From contig DASVRI010000005.1 of NCBI GenBank assembly GCA_036388675.1, positions 62,001-126,000 on the forward strand: a stretch of 64,000 nucleotides of DNA. The letters are read 5' to 3'. Below are positions 26,885 through 36,199 of this stretch, one piece after another. The notes beneath the pieces are model-generated. The model worked only from the letters and a program-made list of their open reading frames with translations, was not told where the DNA came from and made no database searches. Position numbers and translations under genes: made by a program. Positions within the stretch are counted from its first letter, which is position 1, and every line of letters starts with the position of its first letter. The stretch comes from DASVUS01 sp036388675. GTDB taxonomy: Bacteria > Armatimonadota > Abditibacteriia > Abditibacteriales > Abditibacteriaceae.

Positions 26885-28198
26885 CTAAACGCGCAGGCGG
26901 CCCGGCACCAAGTCGTGCGACAGCAGGTCTTGCAGCGTTTCGCGTTCCACGATGATGTCGCTTTCGCCTTCGTTCACCAGCACCACAGCCGGACGGCGGA
27001 AACGATTGTAGTTGCTCGCCATGGCGTAGTTGTAGGCTCCAGTCGAAAAGACCGCTACAACGTCGTCCTTTTGCAGCGGCGCTATTTCGGTGTTTTCGAT
27101 CAGCGTGTCGGTTTCGCAGTGCTTGCCCGAAATCGTCACGAGTACTCGTTCGGTCTGAGTCGCACGGCTGGCGTTCATGGCGTGGTAGCGCGCTTCATAT
27201 AGCGCCGGGCGCGGGTTGTCGCTGATGCCGCCATCGACCGCCACATAAGTGCGAATGCCCGGCACCGGCTTGATGGTTCCGGTGCGATACAAAGTCGTGC
27301 CCGCTTCGCCCACCAGAGAACGGCCCGGCTCCACATGCAGGTGCGGCACTTCCAGGCCCAGTTTCTGGCACTGCTCTTTGACTGTGCCGACGACAATCTG
27401 CGCGTATTCTTCAAAGGAAGGCGGCTCATGTTCCGGCAGGTAGCGAATGCCCAGCCCGCCGCCCAGATCGAGATCCTGCGCCGTGAAACCGAGTTCCTGT
27501 TTGGCCTGCGCCAGAAATTTGGTCATGTGTGTCGCGCTGAGCTTGAAGAAATCGGCTTCAAGAATCTGGCTGCCGATGTGGCAACCGACGCCGGTGACTT
27601 CGAGGTTCTTTTTGCCCAATGCTTTCTTCAGGCCGGCCATAGCGCCGCCGCCCTCAATGTTGAGGCCGAACTTGGTGTCGGTTTTGCCGACCGCAATGTA
27701 ACGGTGCGTGTGCGGGTCGACAGCCGGCGTCAGGCGCAGCATCACCTTTTGAGTGGTGCCCGCAGACGCTGCGATTTCATCCAGCAGGTCGATTTCAGCT
27801 TCGTTATCGACGATCACGCGCCCGATGTTGGCACGCACCGCCATTTCCAACTCTTCGTGCGACTTGTTGTTACCATGAAAAATGATGCGTTCGGCGGGCA
27901 CGTCGGCACGCAGGGCGGTAAATAGTTCGCCCGCCGAGGCGACGTCGATCATCAAGCCTTCCTGCGCCACGATGCGCGAGATGGCCAGGCACGGAAAGGC
28001 CTTGCTGGCGTAAATGACTTCAGTTTGCGGATGCAGCTTTTGAAAAGCGGCCTTCATGGCGCGCATGGTGTGGCGAATGTGCGCTTCGTCCATCACAAAC
28101 AGCGGCGTGCCGTATTCTTCGGCCAGAGCGACCGTGTCACAGCCGCCGATTTCCAAATGTCCGGCTTCGTTAATGCGTTGAGTTCCCAACAAAAACAC
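26885..28198 (-). CDS. lysA: Diaminopimelate decarboxylase
   Basis: A 437-residue PLP enzyme. VIYASKAFPCLAI contains the lysine that binds PLP; EVTGVGCHIGSQ and DLGGGLGIRY bind the cofactor phosphate; HVEPGRSLVGEAGT and the C-terminal ISGKHCETDTLIENTEIAPLQ with the catalytic Cys complete the site. It converts meso-diaminopimelate to lysine. The frame opens with GTG at 28198 with GAAGG upstream. A 33-base gap separates it from the M50 gene, so it probably leads the run down to the carboxypeptidase. Confidence 0.95.
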   Translation of the reverse strand: MFLLGTQRINEAGHLEIGGCDTVALAEEYGTPLFVMDEAHIRHTMRAMKAAFQKLHPQTEVIYASKAFPCLAISRIVAQEGLMIDVASAGELFTALRADVPAERIIFHGNNKSHEELEMAVRANIGRVIVDNEAEIDLLDEIAASAGTTQKVMLRLTPAVDPHTHRYIAVGKTDTKFGLNIEGGGAMAGLKKALGKKNLEVTGVGCHIGSQILEADFFKLSATHMTKFLAQAKQELGFTAQDLDLGGGLGIRYLPEHEPPSFEEYAQIVVGTVKEQCQKLGLEVPHLHVEPGRSLVGEAGTTLYRTGTIKPVPGIRTYVAVDGGISDNPRPALYEARYHAMNASRATQTERVLVTISGKHCETDTLIENTEIAPLQKDDVVAVFSTGAYNYAMASNYNRFRRPAVVLVNEGESDIIVERETLQDLLSHDLVPGRLRV

Positions 28199-28755
28199 GA
28201 CGTGATACCTTCTCTCGAAAATTGACTTTGGTTCTTCTATTCTTGCGCTACGATTTATTGACCAAAAGGAAACTTTGGTGCCATCACAACTTCAACCAGC
28301 CGGAGAATCAGCATGCTGGAGCATAAGCTGCTTCGAGGTTGGCAGCGTCAGTGTAGCATAGCGACTGGGCGCTCGCCTCATTCGAGTACTCACCGCCATT
28401 TCCCGGTTCCTCTAATGAAACGAACATCTCTGTGCGCGGTGCCACCTACGCGAGGTGCGACCTGCGCAGATATAAACGTGCAGGTATAGACGTGCAGGTA
28501 TAAAAAGGGACTTTTTGGTGCAACCATCTGGAACTTACACCGAGAAGCACCGTCAACTGTGCTCGCTTATGTGCGGTGGCGAACAATTTGCAAAAGGCCA
28601 GCAGGGAGGATGCAGTCGAAACGCTCGACAGCGAATAGCCCAATCATCCGACCACAGCGGCATCTGTTTTCATCTGTTTTCACCGGCACGTTCAATTGCT
28701 ATTCTGAACAGCGAATTGCGTTACGCTGCCTCGGAGCAAGGGGAGGCTCCTTTTA
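28199..28755. other. Divergent intergenic region with 13-base direct repeat
   Basis: This 557-base gap separates lysA (minus) from the response regulators (plus), so it should hold two promoters. A 13-base direct repeat, ACGTGCAGGTATA, occurs at 28476-28488 and 28490-28502 and could be a regulator site. One GAGTACTC copy at 28384-28391. GGGGAGG nine bases before 28756 is the ribosome site of the first response regulator. No gene of its own. Confidence 0.55.
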
Positions 28756-29115
28756 ATGAAGGTTTTATTTGTGGATGATACGCGTGACACACGCGACTTT
28801 TTTCGTTTTGCATTTGAGTTGGAAGACATCGATGTGCGTTTAGCCGGCAATGGGCGGGATGCCGTCGAGATGGTTTCTCATGAACCTTTTGATGCCATTA
28901 TCATTGATGTCGAAATGCCGGAAATGAGCGGCTGGGATGCGGCTCGGGCTATCAGGCTATTGGGCAATGGTAGGCAAATTCCGATAGTAATGTATACTGC
29001 CTACAATGATGGCCCGGTGCGCCAGAAAGCAAGCGACGCCGGTGCAGACGCTATTTTATTCAAGCCGTTACTACCACGCGAAATCCTGTCACGCATCCGG
29101 CAGATTCGCGCCTAA
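28756..29115 (+). CDS. Receiver-only response regulator (first of a tandem pair)
   Basis: A 119-residue CheY-like protein: LFVDDTRDTRDFF carries the acidic pair, AIIIDVEMPEMSGWD the phospho-acceptor Asp (about residue 53), YTAYNDG the switch Thr, and FKPLLPREIL the conserved Lys. There is no output domain, so it must act by binding a partner. The neighbouring SpoIIE phosphatase or the giant histidine kinase at 3.1-7.2 kb are candidate partners (inference). It is strongly similar along its length to the next gene. Confidence 0.93.
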   Translation: MKVLFVDDTRDTRDFFRFAFELEDIDVRLAGNGRDAVEMVSHEPFDAIIIDVEMPEMSGWDAARAIRLLGNGRQIPIVMYTAYNDGPVRQKASDAGADAILFKPLLPREILSRIRQIRA

Positions 29116-29159
29116 AAGATTCCTAAAATATTGAAACTCTCGGAAGAACAGGAAATCTT

Positions 29160-29519
29160 TTGAAGCTGCTTTTCGTTGATGACATGCGCGACACGCGCGA
29201 TTTCTTTCGTTTTGCTTTCGAGTTAGAGGACGTCGAAGTGCGCCTCGCCAGCAACGGTCAGGAAGCGGTTGACCTGGTGCGGCGCGAACCTTTTGACGCC
29301 ATCATCATGGATGTCGAAATGCCGGAAATGAACGGCTGGGATGCGGTGCGTCATATCCGCACCCTCCCCCACGGCGACCGCATTCCCATCCTTATGTACA
29401 CGGCTGTCGGCGACAGCGACACACGCCGCAAGGCCACCGAAGTCGGCGCTAATACGGTTCTGTTCAAGCCGCTGCTGCCGCGTGAAATTCTTTCCCGCAT
29501 TGAAAAACTGAGAGCTTGA
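29160..29519 (+). CDS. Receiver-only response regulator (second of a tandem pair)
   Basis: A 119-residue receiver domain, the same length as its upstream neighbour and clearly its paralogue: both read TRDTRDFFRFAFELED or RDTRDFFRFAFELED near the start and FKPLLPREILSRI at the end. AIIMDVEMPEMNGWD gives the phospho-acceptor Asp. The frame begins with TTG, 44 bases after the previous stop, with CAGGAAAT upstream. The stop codon TGA overlaps a GAGTACTC palindrome (29518-29525). Confidence 0.92.
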   Translation: MKLLFVDDMRDTRDFFRFAFELEDVEVRLASNGQEAVDLVRREPFDAIIMDVEMPEMNGWDAVRHIRTLPHGDRIPILMYTAVGDSDTRRKATEVGANTVLFKPLLPREILSRIEKLRA

Positions 29520-29993
29520 GTACTCGCCGGCGCTCCAGCAGCCTCTGAGCGCATCGCCAGGCAACTCTACGCCTGTGAGATTCTGGAAAAGCCGTTCCAC
29601 CCTGGTCACGGGCAGAGCCGGTTTCTGCAGAGTCAGTTTCGGCAAAGCCCGTTGCGGCAGAGTCGGTGGTGGCGGCGCGCATCTGTGTCAGCAACCAGCA
29701 ACTTGTGGGGCGCGTGTCGCTGTGCTGGACTGGACAAAGTGCCGGTGCTCGACACCTATCTAATCCAAGTTGCTCTCATGAGGTTGCCCGACGCTGAAGC
29801 AGTGCCGCTGAAGCAGTGCCGCTGAAGCAGCGGGCTGCTGTAGGTGGCAACTTGGATTATCTACTCTTGGCCGGGTTGCTGCCACACATTCACTTCATTC
29901 AAAGCGATATTCGTGCTGTAGACGATAACTGCTCTGCAAGATGCTCTCATGCCGCTTCTTTAGGACACGGGACTGGCTCACTGGAGGCAACTG
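29520..29993. other. Intergenic region with short tandem repeats
   Basis: About 470 bases with no convincing gene. GCTGAAGCAGTGCC is repeated in tandem at 29793-29806 and 29807-29820, with a partial third unit to 29830. A looser run of CAGAG/TTTC/GGC words lies around 29595-29680. The end (GGAGG, 29985 region) is the ribosome site for the next gene. Confidence 0.45.
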
Positions 29994-30470
29994 ATGATTG
30001 TGGCCGCTCAGATTGTGTCTTCAATTTTGCAACTGGTTCGCTGGGGGCTGCTTGTGGCTTTCGGCATCTGGTTACATCGACGGCTTCCGTTGCGCAGTTT
30101 GCCCTGGGCTGGTGCCTACTTGCTGTTAACAGCAGCGCCGCTCATGCTGGCTAACACCTTCCTCCTCAGATGGCTTGTCGGGAAACAAACGCTGCCTTTC
30201 GGCTGGTCAAGTTCGATGTCGACCGGAGCTTTTGTCACGAAGATGATTACGGGGAGTAGGCTATTCGGCGCTGCTGCCATGCTCATCCTGACCATTATGG
30301 TTCTTTCCGATCTGATATTCCTGCTGTCCCGAGCCGGTATTGAACCCGACAGAAAAGCGGTGCGCCGCTTGCTGGTGCTACGCGATTGGAGCACTCCGCT
30401 GGGTTTAGCCGTCATCGCGCTGACGGTAGTCAGTCAGATGTTTTCTATTTTTCTTAACGTCTTTATTTGA
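29994..30470 (+). CDS. Small four-helix membrane protein, unknown
   Basis: A 158-residue protein with four hydrophobic segments (about residues 3-25, 37-57, 90-112 and 135-156). No recognised family. GGAGG six bases before the ATG supports the start. It lies between the response regulators and a convergent SpoIIE phosphatase, so a role in the same signalling is possible but unproven. Confidence 0.65.
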   Translation: MIVAAQIVSSILQLVRWGLLVAFGIWLHRRLPLRSLPWAGAYLLLTAAPLMLANTFLLRWLVGKQTLPFGWSSSMSTGAFVTKMITGSRLFGAAAMLILTIMVLSDLIFLLSRAGIEPDRKAVRRLLVLRDWSTPLGLAVIALTVVSQMFSIFLNVFI

Positions 30471-30490
30471 ATAACGGCAGCACGCTGGTT

Positions 30491-32704
30491 TTACTTCGCG
30501 CTGAGGTAGACGATGGTGAGGTCGTCGCTTTGTGGCTCGTTGCCGACGTGGCGGTGCACGGCGACATCCAGCGACCTGAGATCCTGGGGATCACTGATGG
30601 GCGGTTCAGGGTCGCAGGGTGAATTGCGCGAATTATTTAGCCCGCCGCGAGGGTTTTTAGCAGCAGGAACTTCTGCCACGGCTGCGACTTGCGCGGTCTG
30701 AGTACTCGCTATAGTCCCGGATGTGCCGTTGTGACCATTGACGTTTTGACTCATTACCTGGAGAATGCGCTCCATGCCGAACTCCTCGCCGCGTGAGTTC
30801 ATCGCTTCGGTCAGGCCGTCGGTGAAGATCAAGAGGCGGTCGCCGGAGTGCAATTCAATGGTTTCCACTTCGAGCATTTCGTCGAAAGTCGGCGACTCGA
30901 TGACACCCAGGGCAAAGCCGTCGGGCTTATGAACATCGGTCGGTGCGTCGTCGTGCGCCACGATCACCGGCTCGTGACCGGCGCGCGCCCATGAGAAGCG
31001 CTTGGTCGAAATCTCCAGAATGCCGTACACACAGGTAATAAAGTCGCTGCTGCGCAAGTCCTGCGACATGAACTTATTGACCTGCGACAGCACATCGCGC
31101 ACGTCGGTGTTGCCGCGCGCCTGCGTGCGAAAGACGCTGCGCATCATCGCAACGGTCAGGGCCGCCGGCACGCCTTTCCCCGACACATCGGCGACTACAA
31201 TGCCCAGGCGGTCGTCGTCCACCCAGAAAAAGTCGTAGTAATCGCCGCCCACCTCGTAGGCCGAAGAACCACGCGCCGCCAACTCGAAGCCGGGCACGAT
31301 AGGGCATCGCTCCGGCAGCAGCATGCGCTGGATGTCGCGCGCGATCTGCAACTCGCGGCGCAGGCGTTCCTGCTTTCCCACTTCGATAGTCAACATCGCG
31401 TTGTTGATGGAGAGCGCGCCCTGATCGGCCAGCGCCTGCAACAGGAACTGGTCGTCTACGGTAAAGGAGCCGCGCTGCTTGTTGAGGACGGCCATGACAC
31501 CCAGCGGCTCATCGCGGATTTTGAGCGGTACGAGCAGCATTGAGCGGTTGCGCATGAAGTCGGTTGTGGTACCCAGCATGATGCCTTCACGCCGCACGTC
31601 GTCCACAATGCGGGCGCGGCCTTCGCGCGCCACCTGCCCGATTACGCCTTCGCCGAGGCGAAAGCGCTGCTGCTTCATTTCTTCTTCGAGATCTTCGGTG
31701 CGTTGCGCTGAGCGCGCTGCGGGCGTATCGACATGGAGTGGCGGAAAGAAGTTGAGCACGACACGCGGTTCGAGAAGCCCATTTTCAGCGTGATAAAGAT
31801 AAATCGCGCCGGCGGAGGCTTCGGTCGTCTCCAGCGCTGATTCCAGAATGATGTGCAGAACCTGCTCGACTTCAACTGCCGTGGTGAAGGCCGCACCGAT
31901 GCGCTGCAAAAACGAGAAGATAACGTAGCGTTCACGGCCCAGACGGTGGCGTGAGCTTTCGACCGTTTCGTATTCCAGCAGCATGCCGCGCGCAATGAGC
32001 ACCACCAGCAGGCCGTAAGCAATACACGCCCCGATCTGGCCTGCAAACAACGCCGTATCGACTGATGCCACGAAACTGACTACCGGCCCAAGCAGCCAGG
32101 CACCGAAAGCCACTGAAAGCACGCTTTGACTCACCTGGAGCAAGCCCTGTGTCGTTTCCACATCGCGGCGCTTCCATAAGGCATACAACAACGTCACCAC
32201 AACCAGTATGCGCACGATGCTCGATACGATCGCCACTACCTGCTCGGTCGAGACGACGTTGCCAAAAGCACCGCTCATCACACCGACCAGAAACAAGGCC
32301 CAGGCAGCCACAAAGCCGCTCACCAATACATCGAGCATGGCGCGGCGCGACGAATCGGGGTTGAACAGGAACCCGGCACCCAGGAGCACAGGAACAACCA
32401 TGCGCAGGCACTGCATCCATATGTTCAGACTGGACGAATTGCTATCCGTGACCAAAAACAGCAGGGCGGCAAATTCAGCACAAAAGAGGATGATGAAAGC
32501 GACCAGAAGCCGCGTATATTGCGCGCGACGGCGTCGGGCCGCGGCGAAGTAACTCGCGCCGGGCTTGTCTTCCGAAAAGTAAAGATAAAGAAATTCGCGG
32601 CGTCGCGCTGCACTCCAGTCGAAGTAGGTCAGCAACAGACCTGCCGCGACGAGAAGCAGATTGAAGATGCCAAGCGACACCATCAAATAGGAAATCTGCG
32701 CCAT
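30491..32704 (-). CDS. Membrane-anchored GAF-SpoIIE (PP2C-type) phosphatase
   Basis: A protein of 737 residues. The N-terminal 245 residues hold about seven membrane helices. A GAF domain follows (about 275-440: VEVEQVLHIILESALETTEASAGAIYLYH), then an RsbU/SpoIIE phosphatase domain with a QIARDIQRMLLPE linker, VGGDYYDFFWV, VVADVSGKGVPAAL, ARAGHEPV and FTDGLTEAMN, whose Asp residues bind Mn/Mg. Such enzymes dephosphorylate anti-sigma-factor antagonists in partner switching. A Pro/Asn/Ser-rich insert of some 55 residues interrupts the catalytic domain just before the closing PQSDDLTIVYL. No STAS or RsbW gene lies nearby. ATG at 32704 (MAQISYLM) chosen over the longer frame. Confidence 0.9.
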   Translation of the reverse strand: MAQISYLMVSLGIFNLLLVAAGLLLTYFDWSAARRREFLYLYFSEDKPGASYFAAARRRRAQYTRLLVAFIILFCAEFAALLFLVTDSNSSSLNIWMQCLRMVVPVLLGAGFLFNPDSSRRAMLDVLVSGFVAAWALFLVGVMSGAFGNVVSTEQVVAIVSSIVRILVVVTLLYALWKRRDVETTQGLLQVSQSVLSVAFGAWLLGPVVSFVASVDTALFAGQIGACIAYGLLVVLIARGMLLEYETVESSRHRLGRERYVIFSFLQRIGAAFTTAVEVEQVLHIILESALETTEASAGAIYLYHAENGLLEPRVVLNFFPPLHVDTPAARSAQRTEDLEEEMKQQRFRLGEGVIGQVAREGRARIVDDVRREGIMLGTTTDFMRNRSMLLVPLKIRDEPLGVMAVLNKQRGSFTVDDQFLLQALADQGALSINNAMLTIEVGKQERLRRELQIARDIQRMLLPERCPIVPGFELAARGSSAYEVGGDYYDFFWVDDDRLGIVVADVSGKGVPAALTVAMMRSVFRTQARGNTDVRDVLSQVNKFMSQDLRSSDFITCVYGILEISTKRFSWARAGHEPVIVAHDDAPTDVHKPDGFALGVIESPTFDEMLEVETIELHSGDRLLIFTDGLTEAMNSRGEEFGMERILQVMSQNVNGHNGTSGTIASTQTAQVAAVAEVPAAKNPRGGLNNSRNSPCDPEPPISDPQDLRSLDVAVHRHVGNEPQSDDLTIVYLSAK

Positions 32705-32975
32705 AGCGTTGCTACAATTGTATGATTCCGCAAGTGCGCCGTGCACTCCCCCGGAATGCACACACCTCTGCGATCATTGCTTCTTCTTGCGCTGACAGTT
32801 CATTATAGCAAGGATTCCGCCACTATTTGCAGCCGATCTTTTTTACCGGCCCGGGCGCATTGAAAAAAATCATGATTGGGGAAGAATTGCGCGCGATTTC
32901 CAGAGTCTATAAGTTAATCCGATTTCGGCTCCGAGACAATGGTGCGCGGGAATTCGTCTCCTCATTCATGAGCCG

Positions 32976-33902
32976 CTAAATCAAAGCACGCGGATGCGCT
33001 GCCACATAAATCTTCTTCAAATGGGCCGCGCCCACACGCGTATAAATCTGAGTACTCGACAGCGAGCGGTGTCCCAGCAACTCCTGCACCACGCGCAGAT
33101 CGGCGCCGCCTTCGAGCAGGTGCGTGGCAAACGAGTGGCGCAACGTATGCGGCGTTACCGGCTTGTCGATGCCGGCACGACGCGCGTAATCCACGACCAG
33201 CACATATATCGCGTGTGCCGAAAGCCGCGTGCCGCGCGCGTTAATCCAAATGGCATCCATGACCGGCGCGAGTTTGTCTTGGCGGCGTGCCATCAAAATG
33301 GGCCGCGCCTCATCAACATAATGGCGCAGTGCTGCCAGCGCCGGACGACCCAAAAGCACGACTCGTTCCTTGCTGCCTTTGCCGTCGCGCACGCGCGCTT
33401 CTCCGGCGCGCCAATCGAGATCGCCCATCGATATTTGCGCGGTTTCGGCAACACGCATTCCCGTGGCATACAGCGTTTCCAGCAGAGCCTTATCGCGCAC
33501 GCCAAAAGGTTTTTCCAGGTCGGGCAGGACCAGCATCCGCTCGACTTCGTCCTGGCTGAGCACATCGGGCAGCGAACGAGTACTCCGGGGCGAGAGAACG
33601 GGCGCAGCCGGATTCTGTTGGATGGTGCCTTCACGCTCCAGCCACTTAAAAAACGATTTCAGTGAGGACAGCTTACGCAGCACGGAACGGCGCTCATAAC
33701 CGTTCTGGCTGAGATGCCCCAGATAGCGACGAATCATCAGATAGGTCACTTTTTCCGGGCCGTAGTCGGGCTTGAGCAGCTTTTCGCTTTCGATCCATTC
33801 GATAAATTGGATGATGTCGCGCGTGTAAGAGCGCACTGTATGCACCGAAGCGTTGCGACCGTCCTGTAAATAGGCTGCGAAATGATCGAGATGAGCGTGC
33901 AT
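32976..33902 (-). CDS. xerC: Tyrosine recombinase XerC
   Basis: A 308-residue site-specific recombinase of housekeeping length. The SAM-like N-terminus (YLQDGRNASVHTVRSYTRDI) is followed by the catalytic domain with YATGMRVAE (first Arg), HTLRHSFATHLLEGG (His and second Arg), LLGHRSLSSTQIYTRV (His and nucleophile Tyr). XerC resolves chromosome dimers at dif. Adjacency to trmFO, with a 2-base gap after its stop, favours XerC over XerD or a phage integrase. GAGTACTC copies at 33050 and 33578 lie inside it. Confidence 0.93.
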   Translation of the reverse strand: MHAHLDHFAAYLQDGRNASVHTVRSYTRDIIQFIEWIESEKLLKPDYGPEKVTYLMIRRYLGHLSQNGYERRSVLRKLSSLKSFFKWLEREGTIQQNPAAPVLSPRSTRSLPDVLSQDEVERMLVLPDLEKPFGVRDKALLETLYATGMRVAETAQISMGDLDWRAGEARVRDGKGSKERVVLLGRPALAALRHYVDEARPILMARRQDKLAPVMDAIWINARGTRLSAHAIYVLVVDYARRAGIDKPVTPHTLRHSFATHLLEGGADLRVVQELLGHRSLSSTQIYTRVGAAHLKKIYVAAHPRALI

Positions 33903-33904
33903 TT

Positions 33905-35290
33905 TCAGTGAGCAGACGGCAGTTGGCACACGGCAGACAGCAGGTCGTGCTGCGCCAGAAACTCGTTCAATGCTGCTTGCGACCGCTCGACAAATTGTTG
34001 CGCTTTCTGCTCCTTATTCAGTTTGCGTGGTTTCGGCTGCCCACTGCCGGCTGCCGACTGCCCACTGACTAACGGCGGCAGCAGCGCCCAATTCGAATTC
34101 ATGGGTTGGAAGTGCTTCGCTTCGGCCTGTGTGATGTAGTGCGCCAGCGAACCGAGCACGGTTTCACGCGGAAAGACGAGCGGCTCGCGATTGTCGAGTA
34201 CTCGGGCCGCGTTCATGCCTGCCATCAAACCGGCGGCTGCCGATTCGACATAACCTTCGACGCCGGTTAATTGCCCGGCAAAGAACAGATTGTCACGCGC
34301 CTGAGTTTGAAATGTAGGGCGCAACACGCTCGGCGAGTTGATGAAGATGTTCTTGTGAATCACGCCGTAACGCACGATTTCGACGTTCTGCAAACCGGGA
34401 ATCAGGCGCAAGACCCGAGTCTGCTCCGGCCACTTGAGACGCGTCTGGAAACCGACCAGGTTATACATCGTATTTTCGGCGTTTTCGCTGCGCAACTGCA
34501 CGCAGGCAAAAGGCCATCTGCCGGTTTTCGGGTCGGTCAGACCGGCGCCGCGCAGCGGGCCATAGCGCATGGTGAGGCGTCCGCGCGAAGCCAATTCTTC
34601 AATCGGCATGCAACTTTCGAAATAGGGCACCGCCTCATCTTCTGCGTTGTGCGACTCAGCTTTTTCGGCCCCGAGCAGCGCGTCGCGCAGCGTGTCGTAT
34701 TGCTCTTCAGAAAGTGCGGCATTCCAGTAAGCGGCTTCGCCTTTTTCGTAGCGCGAGGCCAGAAAGAGCGTTTCGTAGTCGAGCGTATCGGCATCGACAA
34801 TAGGCGCCACAGCATCGAAAAAGTTGAGCCATGCGCCGCCGAGTACTCGTTGAATATCTTGCGCCAGCGCCGGTGAAGTCAGCGGGCCGCTGGCCACAAT
34901 GCACGGCGTGTCGGGAATGGCTTCGGCTTCGTCACGGCAAATTTCGATGTTGGGATGCGTGTTCAGGCGCCCGGTAATCAGCGCCGCAAATTTCGCGCGA
35001 TCAACAGCCAGCGCACTGCCGGCGGGCACAGCCGACTCATCGGCGCAGGAGATGATGAGCGAATCCAGGCGGCGCATTTCCCACTTCAAGAGGCCGCTGG
35101 CTTTATCAAGGTTGTTGCTTTTCAGCGAATTGGAGCAGACCAGTTCGGCCAGGTCGCCCGTTTGGTGCACAGCGGTTTGCACCCTGGGACGCATTTCATA
35201 GAGGCGCACTTTCGCGCCGCCCTGCGCCGCCTGCCAGGCCGCTTCGCATCCGGCCAGGCCACCGCCGATGATTGTTAATAATGAGTTCAC
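33905..35290 (-). CDS. trmFO: tRNA uracil-5-methyltransferase, folate/FAD-dependent
   Basis: A 461-residue flavoprotein: IIGGGLAGCEAAWQAA binds FAD, LYEMRP and ELVCSNSLKSNNLDKASGLLKWEM are TrmFO signatures, and FFAGQLTGVEGYVESAAAGLMAG closes the FAD site. It methylates U54 of tRNA using methylenetetrahydrofolate. The frame is open to 35386, but the family start is reached with GTG at 35290, and the extension crosses a terminator hairpin. The C-terminal 60 residues are less conserved and include Pro/Arg/Lys-rich linker. Confidence 0.94.
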   Translation of the reverse strand: MNSLLTIIGGGLAGCEAAWQAAQGGAKVRLYEMRPRVQTAVHQTGDLAELVCSNSLKSNNLDKASGLLKWEMRRLDSLIISCADESAVPAGSALAVDRAKFAALITGRLNTHPNIEICRDEAEAIPDTPCIVASGPLTSPALAQDIQRVLGGAWLNFFDAVAPIVDADTLDYETLFLASRYEKGEAAYWNAALSEEQYDTLRDALLGAEKAESHNAEDEAVPYFESCMPIEELASRGRLTMRYGPLRGAGLTDPKTGRWPFACVQLRSENAENTMYNLVGFQTRLKWPEQTRVLRLIPGLQNVEIVRYGVIHKNIFINSPSVLRPTFQTQARDNLFFAGQLTGVEGYVESAAAGLMAGMNAARVLDNREPLVFPRETVLGSLAHYITQAEAKHFQPMNSNWALLPPLVSGQSAAGSGQPKPRKLNKEQKAQQFVERSQAALNEFLAQHDLLSAVCQLPSAH

Positions 35291-35324
35291 AAGGCACAGT
35301 TTAGAAAAGCAAGGCGTGCAGCAC

Positions 35325-35370
35325 AAAACAAAGCGAGTGGCACGCCTGAATGTGCCACCCGCTTTGTTTT
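35325..35370 (-). terminator. Intrinsic terminator between the TPR gene and trmFO
   Basis: Inverted arms of 19 bases (35325-35343 and 35352-35370) pair with one mismatch around an 8-base loop. On the minus strand the stem is preceded by A and followed by TTTTG, placing it 22 bases past the stop of the TPR gene at 35393. Confidence 0.85.
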
Positions 35371-35392
35371 GATAATGCTTCTTCAAGCCGTG

Positions 35393-36181
35393 CTACGTGC
35401 GCTTGCGCAACTTGGCTTGTTCGCGTTGAATGAGGGTAATAAGGCGCTCAGCGCTCCGGCGAGACTGGGAATCTTGAGACAACTGAATATACCGACGATA
35501 AGCGGCAATTGCTTTATCGCCAGCAGATAAGTTGTTGCTGTCCCAAAGAATGTCTACGTAGACTCCGCCAAGACTCCAGTAAGCACTTGCACGGTTTGGT
35601 TGTTCACGAACGAGCTGTTGAGCGTAAGTCAGCGCCTGCTGCCTCTCTGCAGCAGAACCTATTGAAAGCAATTTGGTGAGGTAATACTTTACGTTATAGT
35701 CGTTTGACTTGCGGCCCAAGAGCCTTTGACCTAACCCCTTAAGCTGCATATAAGGGCGCCACTGCATTGTGCTCACGAAACGCAGACGTGCATACTGATA
35801 CGTTCTCGGAAAAGCAGGACGGGCCAGAGCCAAAGCGATGCCTTGCACTTCGTTGCGACTAATGGCGTAACCTGCGGGGCGAGCTACCAGGGCCGCGTAA
35901 CCCCACGCATATTGTGCTTTGGGGTCGGTCGGCTTTGCCAGAGCCGAAGCTCTCAGTTTTTTGACAAGGGCATCAGAACTTTGCCCTTTGCTGATGGCTA
36001 CGTCAATGCTGCGCCCAATGCGAACATAAGGAGATTCATCTCCTGTCCAGCTGTGTTTTGTCCAACCCCAATCCGTAATCTCCGGGCGTTGTGTCAGGGG
36101 TCTGCCATACTCGTCCTTCTGTGCGTAGCTGGTAGTTGCAGGCACAATCAGAAGTAATGTGAGAAGTAAGCGTCTTAGCAT
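35393..36181 (-). CDS. Secreted TPR-like protein of a duplicated module (copy A)
   Basis: A 262-residue protein with a signal peptide (MLRRLLLTLLLIVPATTSYA) and helical repeats rich in Tyr-Ala-Arg and Leu, resembling TPRs. GGAGGT eight bases before the ATG at 36181 decides the start. It is paralogous to the gene at 36484-37284: both share the blocks DPKAQ(Y/F)AWGYA, PKTYQYARLRF or PRTYQYARLRF and AGDKAIAA(Y/F)RK/R. Function unknown; probably a periplasmic scaffold. It follows a broken copy of the module's small gene. Confidence 0.75.
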   Translation of the reverse strand: MLRRLLLTLLLIVPATTSYAQKDEYGRPLTQRPEITDWGWTKHSWTGDESPYVRIGRSIDVAISKGQSSDALVKKLRASALAKPTDPKAQYAWGYAALVARPAGYAISRNEVQGIALALARPAFPRTYQYARLRFVSTMQWRPYMQLKGLGQRLLGRKSNDYNVKYYLTKLLSIGSAAERQQALTYAQQLVREQPNRASAYWSLGGVYVDILWDSNNLSAGDKAIAAYRRYIQLSQDSQSRRSAERLITLIQREQAKLRKRT

Positions 36182-36199
36182 TTTAATTACCTCCATACA

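Noticed and set aside
32976..33902. Phage or island integrase
   Set aside because: Length, motifs and adjacency to trmFO indicate the housekeeping XerC; it is far from the tRNA scar.
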